In this document: positions 1 through 10,818 of the stretch, one piece after another | Position numbering within the stretch: the stretch's first letter is position 1 | Layout: each line of letters begins with the position of its first letter | Assembly: GCA_031771865.1 (NCBI GenBank) | Contig: JASISA010000040.1 | Span: 682,001-746,000, forward strand | Source: Nothophaeocryptopus gaeumannii | Lineage: Eukaryota > Ascomycota > Dothideomycetes > Mycosphaerellales > Mycosphaerellaceae | Direction: 5' to 3' | Length of the DNA: 64,000 nt | Position numbers and translations under genes: made by a program | The notes under the pieces: model-generated | Database searches by the model: none | Told to the model about the DNA's origin: nothing | The model's input: only the letters and a program-made list of their open reading frames with translations

Positions 1-434
1 TTGTGAGTTTCGACGATACCGCATACAACCAGGAGGCTGCAGACTCGGCGGCGCGGGCTTTCAAAAAGCTATTCCCAGAAACCCGCACCAAGACAGTAAG
101 GCACGGAGAGGGGCCAGAGCATTATTGGTCAGGAATTATTGCCATGACGCCTGATTCAGTGCCCATGGTGGGCGAAGTTGAGGGCAAGCCAGGTCAATGG
201 ATCCTTGCTGGTCATAATGGTAGATCTTCGTTCTCTCCCCATGAAATGCTCCGGCTGGATAGCTGAATCTGACAAATAGGTCACGGAATGGCGCGTATTT
301 GGACCTGTGCTCCAGGGCTGGCGAAATTGATATTAGGGGAGCCATGGTCAGCAACAGGGCTGCCCGAATGTTTCCAATACAGTCAGGCCAGACTGGATAG
401 AGCAGCGAGGCAGAAAGTGAAGAGTGTGTGGTGA
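1..434 (+). CDS. FAD-dependent oxidoreductase (DAO family), C-terminal part
   Basis: This is the 3' end of a gene that begins before the window. The first exon is open from base 1 to 219. An intron at 220-279 (GTAGAT...AATAG, phase 1) splits the glycine of AGHNG|HGMARIW, and the second exon runs to the TGA at 432-434. The motifs GIIAMTPDSVPMVG and AGHNGHGMAR are the C-terminal FAD-contacting region of D-amino-acid-oxidase-like flavoenzymes (DAO fold), which oxidise amines or amino acids. Reading straight through without splicing gives a stop at 264, so the intron is needed to recover the conserved HGMAR segment. The substrate cannot be told because the N-terminal Rossmann part is missing. The GTGAGT at base 3 could be read as a donor, but the frame continues through it with family-like sequence. 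Confidence 0.8.
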
Positions 435-1288
435 GGAGGACGCGGTTGTTTTGAGGAAGCGAAGCGTAACCTGGAAAGAAAGGAGTCGGTCAGACGTTCG
501 GCCGCTCTCCGCCAGCACAGACCGCATGGCCAAGAGTCATGTCCTTCGTGGCGTCATCAAGCCTGCCATCTTCACCTCGAGGATCAAGCATTGCCATTCT
601 ATGGCTTGGTATGGTATGCTTGGTCCGGAGAGCATCGACCAGCCAGGCAGTACCTCAGCTCCACATTTTATGTACATTTTGTACTCCGTCTTTAACAGTG
701 ATCACGCGACAATGCATTTACGTGTTTTGTACAGCGCCGCATCCGCCGCTAGAACTACTGTAGATACGCCGAGACCTCACAGATGGCCACTCCAACCGAG
801 GTCGCTCCTCAACCTGCGATCATTACTCAGCTCACAAACTCCCATCACTACTCATTCTCTGGCCGCCACGCCTTGAGCAAGCTGGAAGGACACTCCAACG
901 AGTCCGATTACAGGGTCAATACATACATCACTACTTCCACAAGATGAAGTGAAGACAGACGATATTAAACTTCCCTTCCACTGCTCATCCTCCGATCCAT
1001 CCACACCCAATCTCAAAAGCCAATTTGCCGAGAGCTGTCTAGACCGGTACACCTGCACCTCCACTCCTCCACCTGTTTCTACGAATTTGTTTCCCTTACC
1101 CTCACCCACGTTGCTTATCTCTTCAGCTGATACCGTGCTGACAGCACCGACTTTCCCGATTCGTGCATTGGCAGCTCATGGAGTTCGTTACTGAGTTGTT
1201 TTGCCTTCTGCTCAAAGATATTCGATAAAGAGGAACAAATTCTATTGGGAAAATTCAAAGGAATATATCTTGGTCTGCGAGGTCCATC
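435..1288. other. Intergenic region without a supported gene
   Basis: The open frames here (for example 424-876 and 949-1194) lack recognisable domains and have compositions that do not look coded. Pyrimidine-rich stretches near 1020-1110 fit the promoter or leader of the permease that starts at 1289. Confidence 0.5.
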
Positions 1289-3014
1289 ATGTCGGAGCAG
1301 ATCACCAACAGAGAGGCGACAGATGCTGCGGCGTTGGCTGTGCTGGGCAAGAAGCAGGTTCTTAAACGTCGATTTGGTCTGCTCACGCTGTTTGGGTTCG
1401 CAGTGTGTGAGCTGATCACCTGGGAGGTGAGCATGTTATGCAAGGAAATCAGTACTTTGGCGAGGGACTAACTTTCAGATGCAGACCGTCCTGGCACTCT
1501 TCAGCCAAGCCTTCGACAATGGGGGCCTAGCAGGTGCAGTATACGGATTCATCATCGCCTGGTTCTCAACCATGTCAGTCTACACTGTCATCTCCGAACT
1601 GGCCTCCATGGCGCCGATTGCGGGAGGCCAATACTACTGGGTTTACATGCTCGCCCCACCGAAGTGGAAGACTGTCTCCAGCTACGTGACAGGATGGCTT
1701 ACAACCTTGGCCTGGATCGCGACAGTAGCTACAGAAACACTATTCGCCGGAACCATGATCCAAGGCATTATCCAGTTGGACCGACCTGATTACGACTCGA
1801 AGATGCGGCATGGCACTCTTCTGACATGGGCAGTAATACTGGGATGCATTTTCATCAACGTAGTTATCCCAAACTGGCTTCCACGATTTGAGATCTTCAT
1901 CTTGGTCCTTCATCTCGCAGGATTCGTGGCCATCCTCACAACTCTCTGGGTCATGACACCCGAGATCGGCTCCAACGCATCCGTATGGCTGACGTCTCAA
2001 AACGAGGGCGGCTGGCCCACTCAAGGCCTCTCGTACTGCGTCGGTTTCCTCGGAAACGTGGCAACCTTCGTAGGCGCAGACGCAAGTGTCCATCTGGCTG
2101 AAGAGGTGTCAAATGCTGCAATCACTATCCCGCGCGCAATTCTCGGAGCCATGCTCATAAATGGCTCAGTCGGCTTCGCCATGATCGTTACAATCTTGTA
2201 CTGCCTCGGTGATCCTCAATCTGTGCTGGAGAGCGCGATCGGCTTTCCGTTCATTCAGATATTCTACAATAGCGTTTCCAGCAAGGCGGGCGCTACCGTC
2301 ATGACAGCAGTCGTACTGTCGCTGACATGGGCATGCGCGACCGGAATCACTACAACTGCCTCTCGCATGCTATGGTCCTTTGCCAGAGATAGGGGATTGC
2401 CTTTCTCTCGATTCTTGGACAGGGTTGACCCAAAGACGAAGATCCCTGTCATGGCCGTCTTGCTTGTCACCTTCATTGCAGCTCTTCTGACTCTCATCTA
2501 TATCGGATCATACACGGCCTTCAATGATGTCATCAGTCTGACCATCACCGGATTCTACGGATCATACTTGGTACCTTCATCCTTCTTGCTGTATCACCGC
2601 ATCAAAGGACATGTCAAACCTCATGGCTTTGATGCGGAGACCATTGCTCCAGCGAGCTCGAACCGAGGACTCGGCAAACCTGCATCAGCATCTGCGGACG
2701 AAGACAGCGACGCCGTGGAGGTCGCGCACGCGCAGCTGGTTTGGGGACCTTGGCATCTTCCAGGTCTTATCGGAATTGCCAACAACATCTACGCCTGCAT
2801 GTACATGGTGTTTGTGATTTTCTGGTCAGTCTGGCCACCTTCGACTGCTGTTACAGCTTCAACAATGAATTATTCGGTGGTGGTGACGGGCGGCGTGATG
2901 ATCTTGAGCGCGGTTTGGTATTACATCGGTGGTAAGAAGCAGTACAAGGGCCCGCTTATTGACGATGAGGTCGCTGCTGTGATGAGGATTGGATCTGTGG
3001 TGTCAGTGAAATGA
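1289..3014 (+). CDS. APC-superfamily amino acid/choline-type permease
   Basis: Plasma-membrane transporter of the amino acid-polyamine-organocation superfamily, predicted at 557 residues. Exon 1 is 1289-1426, a 52-bp intron follows (GTGAGC...CTAAC-TTTCAG, phase 0), and exon 2 is 1479-3014. The junction restores ITWE|MQTVLALF, the first membrane segment of this family. About 12 hydrophobic segments follow, with the family hallmark SELASMAPIAGGQYYW in the second segment. The central hydrophilic loop holds a TASRMLWSFARDRGLPFS motif typical of fungal GABA/choline (Hnm1/Uga4-like) permeases. The substrate is not determined by sequence; choline, GABA or another amino acid are all possible. The gene ends 128 bp from the convergent NNR1 gene. 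Confidence 0.9.
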
Positions 3015-3142
3015 GGAATGCACATAAATATGCCCGGGGCATGTCTCACGATTTCTCTCTTATTCACGTCGTGAATCATCGCGCAATTGCTACCTCCCCC
3101 GATTCCGACACCAAACCCAGCAGCCATGCACCCATCCCCATC

Positions 3143-3853
3143 CTACAACTTCTCCCCCTGCGGCCCAACCTCCACAATCTGCCCACTCCCCTTATAGGGC
3201 GCAACATCAAACTCATATTTCTCCGCTATCTCCCGACTCACAAACCTCCCACCCACAAAATGTCTTCCCTTGAACCACTTCACCAACGGCTTCGGCGCCG
3301 TCAAAGAAATCAGTGCTGTCGGCATATAATCCACACCGGGTCCATCCTTGGGTGGTCCCTCATCGATATTCCAACTCGAAGGCGCATCAACCGCTAGAAC
3401 AGGGACTTTCGAATCTGCCAATGCTTTGATGACTGAGGGAAAGGGTTCCCGAACTTCGCCACTGAATGAGAATCCGAATATGGCGTCGATGATATAATCA
3501 CTCTTTTTGGCCGCAGAATGAAAATCTTCTGTAAACGTAACTTTCAACTGTTCCAATTGTTTCCTCAACCTTTCATAGAGTTCGTTCTTGCCCTGTTTGG
3601 GAAAGTACATGGTCGGTTTATATCCGAAATGATGCAAGTGTCGAGCTGCGACGAGTCCATCGCCGCCGTTGTTTCCTGGTCCGCATGCTACGAGGATGTT
3701 GGGGGATTTGGAGGGTGGGGAGAGGGCGTAGAGGGCTTGGGAGACGGAGAGGCCGGCGAGTTCCATTAGTTGGTCGATGGAGAAGGCGCCGGTGGACATG
3801 AGTTCTTCGTCGAGGGCTGCGGCGGCTTTGGGGCCGAGGGTGCGGAGGGCCAT
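3143..3853 (-). CDS. NNR1: NAD(P)H-hydrate epimerase (YjeF N-terminal domain)
   Basis: Single-exon protein of 236 residues that epimerises the R and S forms of damaged, hydrated NAD(P)H. The S form can then be repaired by the ATP-dependent dehydratase. The whole protein is one YjeF_N domain: N-terminal helices with SIDQLMELAG, the nucleotide-binding glycine-rich motif CGPGNNGGDGLVAAR near residue 58, and VLAVDAPSSWNIDEG with the catalytic/cation-binding aspartate near residue 150. Length matches yeast YNL200C and human APOA1BP (NAXE). No mitochondrial presequence is evident on this model. The dehydratase (Carkd/YjeF_C) partner is not in the window. The gene lies tail-to-tail with the upstream permease. 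Confidence 0.93.
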   Translation of the reverse strand: MALRTLGPKAAAALDEELMSTGAFSIDQLMELAGLSVSQALYALSPPSKSPNILVACGPGNNGGDGLVAARHLHHFGYKPTMYFPKQGKNELYERLRKQLEQLKVTFTEDFHSAAKKSDYIIDAIFGFSFSGEVREPFPSVIKALADSKVPVLAVDAPSSWNIDEGPPKDGPGVDYMPTALISLTAPKPLVKWFKGRHFVGGRFVSREIAEKYEFDVAPYKGSGQIVEVGPQGEKL

Positions 3854-4335
3854 GGTTGCTATTCTTGCTCTTCTGGATTAGAACTTGTTGTAGGTTGGAA
3901 GATTTTTGGTTTGTGGATGTTTGAATGTTTGGATGTGAGGTTGCCATCAATGTCCTAAGGTCAAGGGCCTTGCATGTGAGTGACATCAAGCGATTATGTA
4001 AGCGCTCATAGTGGTATAGCGTTAAGGGCCCCTGTCGCTACGACTCTCCACACCCTCTCAAAATTGTCCCAGTTTCATCGCTCCTACCTTTTGGTGGCAT
4101 GTTGGCGCCACGGTGGAGGTACAAATAAGCACAAATCAGAAAATCTACCCGTCAGAGGATATATTACTTCAAAATTGCGGAAACGATGCGAGTTTATATA
4201 CGGCAAGGTATTGTACCCATGACTCCTGCGATGAGGGTATCTGAAGGAAGTGATTTGACTACTAGATCTCTGTGTGTCTTGCAAGGTGATCTTCATGTTC
4301 TCACGGAACTTTTTAGACTTGCATGAGCCGTCGAT
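3854..4335. other. Intergenic, upstream of NNR1 and downstream of the F-box gene
   Basis: Holds the promoter of the minus-strand NNR1 gene and the 3' flank of the minus-strand F-box gene. Short frames at 3980-4296 have no recognisable similarity or domain. No RNA gene was seen. Confidence 0.4.
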
Positions 4336-5907
4336 CTAGAGAAGCTCATCAAAGTCGTCAGAGTCATAGCACACAGCTGAGCCGTCGGTTGTGTAACCAG
4401 CATCATCTTCATCTGCTCTGTCAGGCTCGACATAGTCTGGCCATTCATCAAGTTCGTCTCCGTCCATCGGTCCCCAATCGGTAGTCTCGATGTCTGGAAA
4501 GTCTCCGCCACGTAGAATGAATTGTACAATTGCGTCTCTCAAAAGGTCAATCTGGCGTCCAATACGTGGCATTCCAAAGTCAAAGCCCTCGATACCTTCC
4601 ACTGATCGAAGGATCCCAGACAATTTGATCTTCCGGAGTTTTGGCAGCTTTCCACCTATGCGTCTGAACACAGAAATCCAATCTCCCATTTCAAGCGTCA
4701 CAGAGCAGAGTGAGACACGTCTCAGAGAGTTTCTGTGCCGAAGCATGAGGTCCACAATTTGGTCTTCAGTGGAGACGATCTCGCTGAAGGCAAGTTCACG
4801 AAGCTTCGGCCAAGTGGACGCTCCAAGCGTGTCGTGCAAAGACGCTATTGGCGATCTCATATCGGCATCGTACATTGCCAACTTTAGCACCCTGAGGTGA
4901 CGAGCATAGCCGAGCCATTTAGCAAGAAGACCCTTCATGTAGTACTCATCGGCGTCGTCTCCAATATCGACCCATTCAGGGTGACCTGCATGAATCTCGT
5001 CTTCACAGACGGTCAGATGCAGCCTGAACTCGTGCAACTCAGCCATGAGGCTCTTCATCATAGGATCGACGGACGAGTTGCGCCATTTCCCTCGCAGCAT
5101 TCGGTAAGAGATAGAAGTCGCCGTGAAAATTTTGACATTGCGACGTGCATGGTGCAGAGCGTCGATGACGGTCCAGAATTGGTGGACTCCCTGATCGAGA
5201 ACAGTGGTGTCTCCAAAGGGTTGCATCATAGTGTCTTTGAACAGCATGTGACTGCTATGATTCCTGCGCAAAGTGTCGAATATGTCAATCTGAACTTCTT
5301 GGAGGGTTTTGGATGAGCGGAACAGCTTTTTGAAGCAGACAAGGTCATGATGAGATTTGGCAACCTTGACTTGATCTTCCACGGCCTTACAATAGTTTTT
5401 GTACGCCTTGTGAAGCTGGCTTTTCGAATATTTGCCCTTCCTATTCTTTTCCCACCTCCGATTCGCTCGCCTTAGTCGTTCTCTGGCTTCCTCATGCGAA
5501 AAATCATCTTCGGATCCGGAGAGATAGTCGAGAATAGAACGACTTCCTCGGGGTCCCGGGTCCGACCGATCTCGATCCCAGTTGTCGTATGACAGAGCCG
5601 GCTCAGTGAATCGGTCGGCGCGAAAATAAACGCACCGGACGTTCTTTGAAAGACCAGGGTGAGCTGCAATGGCTGCCAGCTGCTGCAATTGGTCGCGCTG
5701 GTAAGAAACAACCAACAGTTTCAGAATATGGTCCGCGCCGACTGAAGCAAGCACTCGGCATGTCAACCGTGCATTGAGGCACGATTCCAGATCCAGGACA
5801 TCGAAGACCGTGTGCAACAGCTCAGCGGGAAGGCCCAAAAGGGAGGAGGGTGCCGGCTTCTGGGAAGTCGTAGCTGCAGAATTCCTGCTGCTCTTCTTCC
5901 GGGCCAT
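4336..5907 (-). CDS. F-box domain protein
   Basis: Intronless 523-residue protein. After a basic, Ser/Thr-rich N-terminus it has an F-box-like segment around residues 20-60 (LLGLPAELLHTVFDVLDLES followed by CLNARLTCRVLASV), the helical motif that binds Skp1 in SCF ubiquitin ligases. The remainder is a charged helical region with KKLFRSSKTLQEVQI and LRHLRVL-type leucine repeats that resemble irregular leucine-rich repeats, probably for substrate recognition. The C-terminus is strongly acidic (many D/E between residues 480 and 523). Such F-box proteins are multi-copy and fast evolving in fungi, so the target cannot be inferred. It is divergent from NUR1 with 296 bp between the start codons. Confidence 0.85.
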   Translation of the reverse strand: MARKKSSRNSAATTSQKPAPSSLLGLPAELLHTVFDVLDLESCLNARLTCRVLASVGADHILKLLVVSYQRDQLQQLAAIAAHPGLSKNVRCVYFRADRFTEPALSYDNWDRDRSDPGPRGSRSILDYLSGSEDDFSHEEARERLRRANRRWEKNRKGKYSKSQLHKAYKNYCKAVEDQVKVAKSHHDLVCFKKLFRSSKTLQEVQIDIFDTLRRNHSSHMLFKDTMMQPFGDTTVLDQGVHQFWTVIDALHHARRNVKIFTATSISYRMLRGKWRNSSVDPMMKSLMAELHEFRLHLTVCEDEIHAGHPEWVDIGDDADEYYMKGLLAKWLGYARHLRVLKLAMYDADMRSPIASLHDTLGASTWPKLRELAFSEIVSTEDQIVDLMLRHRNSLRRVSLCSVTLEMGDWISVFRRIGGKLPKLRKIKLSGILRSVEGIEGFDFGMPRIGRQIDLLRDAIVQFILRGGDFPDIETTDWGPMDGDELDEWPDYVEPDRADEDDAGYTTDGSAVCYDSDDFDELL

Positions 5908-6203
5908 GTCCTGAGCGAGTGAATGCTGTTGGCGATGTGAGCAATACAGTATTTCTGGTTGAAGCTAACGGGAGTGTTCGCAAACGCGGTCGAAAGACGC
6001 GTTCGTGTTGACTGCCTGAGGCTCTCAGTGTAGGGCTTTTGCCGGCTTCCGAGATGTGGATCTAAACATCACGTCTTCCTTTCGCCGACGCGACAGGTCA
6101 TTCACTTGTCAGAAGTCGCGAGCGAAGTGAGGGATGTATGAGGAGGACAAGGACTATTTGACTTGAACGTCAACACGATATCCACATCTCAAAACCGCCC
6201 GCG
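5908..6203. promoter_or_regulatory. Shared divergent promoter region, F-box gene / NUR1
   Basis: This 296-bp gap separates two start codons pointing away from each other, so it must contain both promoters. No clear TATA box was seen. The label rests on position only. Confidence 0.5.
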
Positions 6204-7590
6204 ATGCCACGACTCGTCCGCCGCACACCGCTGATTGAGCGCATCAAAGCCCGCCTCGACCCGTACGATTTGCTTCTCTGGCTCTCTCAAGAACTCAACG
6301 ACGATGCATATGACGAGTGGCTGAAGCTATGGGCGACTCCGATTGGTCTCGGTCTGAACATCATCTTCATACTAGCAATAGGCGCCAGCAGACACGGCGG
6401 AAGTAAGGGAGGGGACGATGTCTTTGGAGATGATGGAAGCAGTGCTAGTGGATGGTTTGCCTGGTTGGTGAGTGGAGGGACATACATCGAGCATACACTA
6501 CAGTGCTTCTGGCTGACAGGTGAGTGCGTAGGCCACATTGTCTGTCCACTCTTTGACACTCCTCTGTTGTCTGAACGCCATCTTCACCTTCTTCCGGCGG
6601 CGGAGCTACCGGCTCTTCGAACAGCCGGTTGATGTTGCTCCTGCGACCCCTTCCGCTCGGCGAGTTCGCGTCGACAGCTCTCCCATGTCATCGTCGCCTC
6701 TTCAATATATTCAAAGTGTGGTCAAGTCTGCCACCGCCGGGGCTCGAGCATACCCTGATGCTGAGCGTGAGGTCTGGGAGCTCAACATTTGGGACCCAAA
6801 GCCATTCAACTTGGCTATCTTCACCCTCTTCTCGCCCGGTCACATCTTGATCTACTATCTGCTCCTTCCTCCAGCTGTGATGGACCCGCGACCATCTGTT
6901 ACTGTTGTCACTGCGATGGCATTCAGTGCTTTATTGTCGACTCAACTCTGGTTCATGAAAGCGTCGTTCAGCCAGCAAGCTAAGGACTCTGCGCTCATAC
7001 ACGGCGAGGTCATGAATGAATACGACACCAAGTTTGTGCACCCTAACCTTAACCGACCAGTTCGAGATGTTGGCATTCAGACACGCGTACTATCAACGCC
7101 GCGGTCTGGACGAACACGCGAAGTCGATGTTTATACACCCACTACCATTATCAAGCGCGGCTTCCACACCAATCCAAATCCGAACTATGCCCGATCATAT
7201 GACCCTGACAAGCTTGCCTCTATGCAACCCGAGTCTCGACGGAGCTCAGGCCTGGTTCCTACTCTTGGCACCCTCGACACTCCACCGAACGGCTATATCA
7301 ACGCGCAGACACAGTCTATATCGCGCCCAACAACCGCAGACTTTTCATCACCACTCAAGCCGCACCATGAGCGACTACGCGAGCGTAGTCCGCAAAAGGG
7401 CGATGGGGGAAGTCTGGGAGTTTTCAGTCACGCGGCTAGCCCGCTACGAAAAGCTGCCAGCAGCAATCAGCTGAGAGTTAATCGAGAAGCGGGCAGGATC
7501 GCGAGCCCACTGAAGAGAACGAGCACGCCCAGATCTGGAGCGGTGGATCAGTCCGACTTGCGGAGGAGACGGGAGACTGGGCGCTTTTAG
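6204..7590 (+). CDS. NUR1: Nuclear rim protein 1 homologue
   Basis: Membrane protein of the inner nuclear envelope. In yeast Nur1 works with Heh1 and the cohibin complex in anchoring rDNA repeats and silent chromatin. Exon 1 is 6204-6467, the intron 6468-6531 (GTGAGT...CTGAC...GTAG, phase 0), exon 2 is 6532-7590; 440 residues. The N-terminus MPRLVRRTPLIERIKARLDP with LLWLSQELND is the family signature. Hydrophobic segments follow at the intron junction (FAWL|ATLSVHSLTLL) and around LFSPGHILIYYLLLP. The central NAIFTFFRRRSYRLFEQP and RRVRVDSSPMSSSPLQ are conserved in filamentous ascomycete Nur1. The C-terminal third is basic, Ser/Pro-rich and probably disordered. A second GT donor at 6520 lies inside the intron and would give a premature stop. 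Confidence 0.9.
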
Positions 7591-8082
7591 TCGTTCGTCT
7601 AGCTAGCTTCCCTGAACGCGGCACTGCTACTGATAAGCCATAGATCTCCTTCAGCTATCACTCGAGCCGCGCGATCGCCGTGGATGAGCGGCCCATATGT
7701 GACCCTCAGACCCCAACGGCCTGGATGTGGTAAACTGGTAAAACAGCCTTCGATATTCGGACCTCTGGCGCGACGATGAGCTCACCAGGCAAGACACTGA
7801 TTAGACTTAGGCTCAAGTAAGTCAGATAAATGCAGCGTACCGTCACTGGTGAATTCGCTCACTTCATCGAGTGGACGATATAGCTGTCGAGGTGGTAAGC
7901 ATGCAAATCCGACAGAAAAAGCTGGTTCGTGGGAACCTGCTGCATGACAAGCTAAGTGAGGACAACACAAGCGCAGAAATTCCAGCTCTTTATTTGAATC
8001 ATCCTCTTCGCTCACTTCGACCCCTCCTCTATCCACCATCTCCCCCGACAACACCACCCAAGAGAATCACGTCAAACTCAAG
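7591..8082. other. Intergenic, promoter side of the secreted-protein gene
   Basis: No supported gene. The last 110 bases before the start at 8083 are rich in C and T (CCTCTTCGCTC, CCACCATCTCCC), typical of a fungal leader. Confidence 0.4.
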
Positions 8083-8605
8083 ATGCCCTCCCTCCGCACC
8101 CTCCTCCTCACCCTCTGCGCAGCTCTCGCAGTCGCCGCCCCTGCTCCGATGGACCCAACCCCTCGCTCCAAATTAAAAATCAAAGTCACCCCCTGCACCG
8201 GAACCTGCACCAACGAACTGAACGGCCCATTCGACATGCGCGATGGAGAATGCTTGGGCAACAAGTTGATTGATAATAAACAGTTTACGAGTTTCAGATA
8301 TGATTGGGATAGGCATTGGTGGGATAGTGATAAGCGGAGTGAGAAGTATGGTATGTATAAGCCCAATGACGGAGTGGATGAAAGGGGGTCGTTGGGTGTG
8401 CTGACTTTAGAGTGAAATAATAGGTGATTGTGTGATTGATGTGTATGAGGAAGATGAGTGTCAGGGGAAGATTGTGAGTTCCGAGTGGGGCGTTGCTGAT
8501 GCTGATGGCGGGCCTTTCCCTCGATGTCATCTTAATTTGAATAAGAATAAGACGCAGCTTTTGGGTGGGAGGAGTGTCAAGTTACATTGTAATGATTGGG
8601 AGTAG
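8083..8605 (+). CDS. Small cysteine-rich secreted protein, unknown
   Basis: Predicted 149-residue precursor. Exon 1 is 8083-8350, the intron 8351-8423 (GTATGT...AATAG, phase 1), exon 2 is 8424-8605. Unspliced reading ends 65 codons too early and loses four cysteines. The first 19-20 residues are a clear signal peptide (basic start, LLLTLCAALAVA core, AVA-AP cleavage site). The mature part has seven cysteines (in PCTGTC, ECLG, DCVI, ECQG, RCHL and HCND) and no transmembrane helix or GPI signal. I do not recognise a family. Size, secretion signal and cysteine content resemble fungal effector-like or cell-surface proteins, but that is inference only. An odd cysteine number implies a free cysteine or a dimer. 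Confidence 0.75.
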
Positions 8606-8921
8606 GCGGCCGGATGGTATGAGGATGTGGTGAGAGGCGTGCCGATGGCCACTTTGGTTTGGAAGGTCTAGGGTGTCGAGGGAGCCATGCTGGGCGTACA
8701 GCGATGTTGGAGATGTACGGGATTCAGCTGTAGAGACGTGTGAGCTTATGGCGCTTTTGATGGAGAATGATGTCAGAAAGAGATCCCTGTGTGTTGTCGC
8801 AACTGCTGTCTCTCGGCATGTTTCCACAATTGAACATCGCTCCATTTGCGCCTCGCTGAAGTACCTGCACACATACATAGATTCCAACCTTGCGATATTA
8901 CAGCCTACTCGGTAAATCTCG
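8606..8921. other. Convergent 3' flank
   Basis: Space between the 3' ends of the secreted-protein gene (plus) and the membrane-protein gene (minus). Nothing else is supported. Confidence 0.4.
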
Positions 8922-9948
8922 CTAGTCCCTCTTCCCAATGCCATATCCATACCCATTTGTAGCTCCAATACCGTACCCTCCAAGTCCACCCCTCTCAATC
9001 CCACCCAACCTGTCTTTCCCGTGGCTCTTCAACCTTCTAGGTAATTCCACACCTCTAAAGTATGCCAGACAAATCGACGCGCTCGCTCCTGCGGAGATAA
9101 AACAGTACACCATCGTACTAAACGTCAAATGTCCTCCCACTCCCTGCCATCCACTCGGTAGCAGAGTATTTGGATACCATCTCACACTGAACTGCAAAGG
9201 CAACGGATCCCCAATCACAATCCTGCTGGGCGGATCGCGGGAAATAGAATATGCAGTCGCAGCAGCAATCGTTCCCGGCGCCACACTCTTCGGCACCGCA
9301 TGCACCAGCACATTTAAATGCGTACTCACATGCAAATGACTGAGTTGCAAAGTCCCCGCCAACGCAATGATCAACGGCGTATACACATCCGACAGACTCC
9401 CCTGTCCCTCGGTCATATCCTTCGTCCCTTCCTCATACTCCTCTTTAAACACTGACGGGGGCAAAGGTTTTGTGGGAACTCGACAGGTGAGAGGCGCATC
9501 GTTGTGGACATAGAATTCGAGGAGGTGGAAGAAAGGGTCGTCGACGAAGTCTATGGTGCAGTTGATGTCGCGTTCAATTCCGAAGAGGAGTTCGAGGGGG
9601 CGGCCGGTTTCGTTGCAGGTGAAGGCGGGGATGTAGGATAACTGGCCGGTTTGGATGTCCGTTACGTGTTCGCCAGTGTCTCTACACAGAGCTCAGGATT
9701 AGCAGGTGATCGCATGAGATGATTGTGTGCCTTGCTTTGGTATTTTTTCTGGGAGGCACTGCGTAGTGGATTATGTCTTACATTGTCCTGTTCAAGCAAG
9801 TGACAGGTATGGGCTCGCCCACTCTATACCCTCGCTGGTCTGCAATCAGCGGTTGTTGTGTGTTGGATGCGGCGGCGGCCAGCGCAGTGTAGAATGCCAC
9901 GACCAGGTGGAGAATGAGTGACAAGCGGGAAGATCGAGCTGGAGTCAT
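8922..9948 (-). CDS. Unknown fungal type I membrane protein
   Basis: Predicted 308 residues from two exons: 9948-9782 and 9681-8922, separated by a 100-bp intron (GTAAGA...GTGTAG, phase 2). The model starts at an ATG followed by a signal peptide (SLILHLVVAFYTALAAAA). The luminal or extracellular part carries N-glycosylation sequons NRT, NET and NCT and four cysteines (VTCLN, FTCNE, INCTI, LTCRV). This is followed by a histidine-containing region (LSHLHVSTHLN). A single membrane segment near residues 245-265 (STMVYCFISAGASASICLAY) is followed by a short basic cytosolic stretch and a Gly/Tyr-rich tail. I do not recognise the family. A longer unspliced frame starting at 9464 is incomplete because the glycosylated half lies upstream of it in the same frame. 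Confidence 0.7.
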
Positions 9949-10818
9949 TGTTGCGCAGTGAATATGTACAGGAAAGGCGCCCCAACGGCGAAGTCGAATG
10001 TGTGTACCTGGTCTTCAACAATTGGGGGGCGGAAGCGGAGGAAGTCTGAAACGCGCGCTCAGGGGATCGATGGAAGGCCTCAGGCAGACAGACTGTAATG
10101 ACTTCTGCCAGCTTTCCTTTGTCCTTTTGCCATCGACAACGACATCGGCACTTTTGTCCAGGTATCGATGCCATCGTACGCTATGCTCGATACTTTGGAT
10201 TACGGCATCGGCCCCAGGAACAGTCAGAGAGTGTCTCCTGGATGAAGCCATACTGAAAGTCAAAGCGATTGACCTATTTGGCAACACCTCATTATGCAAT
10301 TGATCCTTCCGACATCTTCATGTGATATCTGCAAAGGCGAGCGGTATGAGGCTCAGTAACTCTGCAAATTCAATCTCGCCGCCAACGTCGAGTTGATGGA
10401 GTAATGGAAGACGCCACGCTGCATGTATCCAATGCCCCAGGACGATAGGCCTAACTTACGCAAGATGCTTCGCCTCTCCAATGTGCCTTGCGCCTAACAC
10501 ACAGGGCTAGAATGTGCTCACGCCGCAGACTATCATGGACCCTGCTGTCCGCGAGCATGGATGTATGAGATCTAACGATAGGTCTGATAAGCAAGCTGCA
10601 TGCCGATCAAAGGCATACAGTTTCGCGGCCATGCGCGGTCATTCGCGGCCGCTATATCCACGGCTTGAATTCTGGGACCGCAATGTCGTATCTTGGATTC
10701 CGCAGGCGCCAAATCGACTTCATGTAAACATCCCTCGACATATTGGTGGCTTCGTCCAGAACTACTCAAGGGACTTCTGCACCATCGCTTCTGCCTCGAG
10801 ATCGCCTGAACGGATACC
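9949..10818. other. Intergenic region, 870 bp
   Basis: Contains the promoters of the minus-strand membrane-protein gene and of the plus-strand AAAP transporter. Overlapping short frames on both strands (9998-10303, 10015-10299, 10514-10822) show no domain or codon pattern. No RNA gene seen. Confidence 0.4.

Noticed and set aside
424..876. 150-codon plus-strand open frame behind the FAD oxidoreductase
   Set aside because: Overlaps the spliced 3' end of the oxidoreductase in another frame and has a composition rich in S, H and R without motifs.
6520..6531. GTGAGT at 6520 as the NUR1 intron donor
   Set aside because: It would leave an 11-nt intron, or none in phase; the donor at 6468 restores the conserved sequence.
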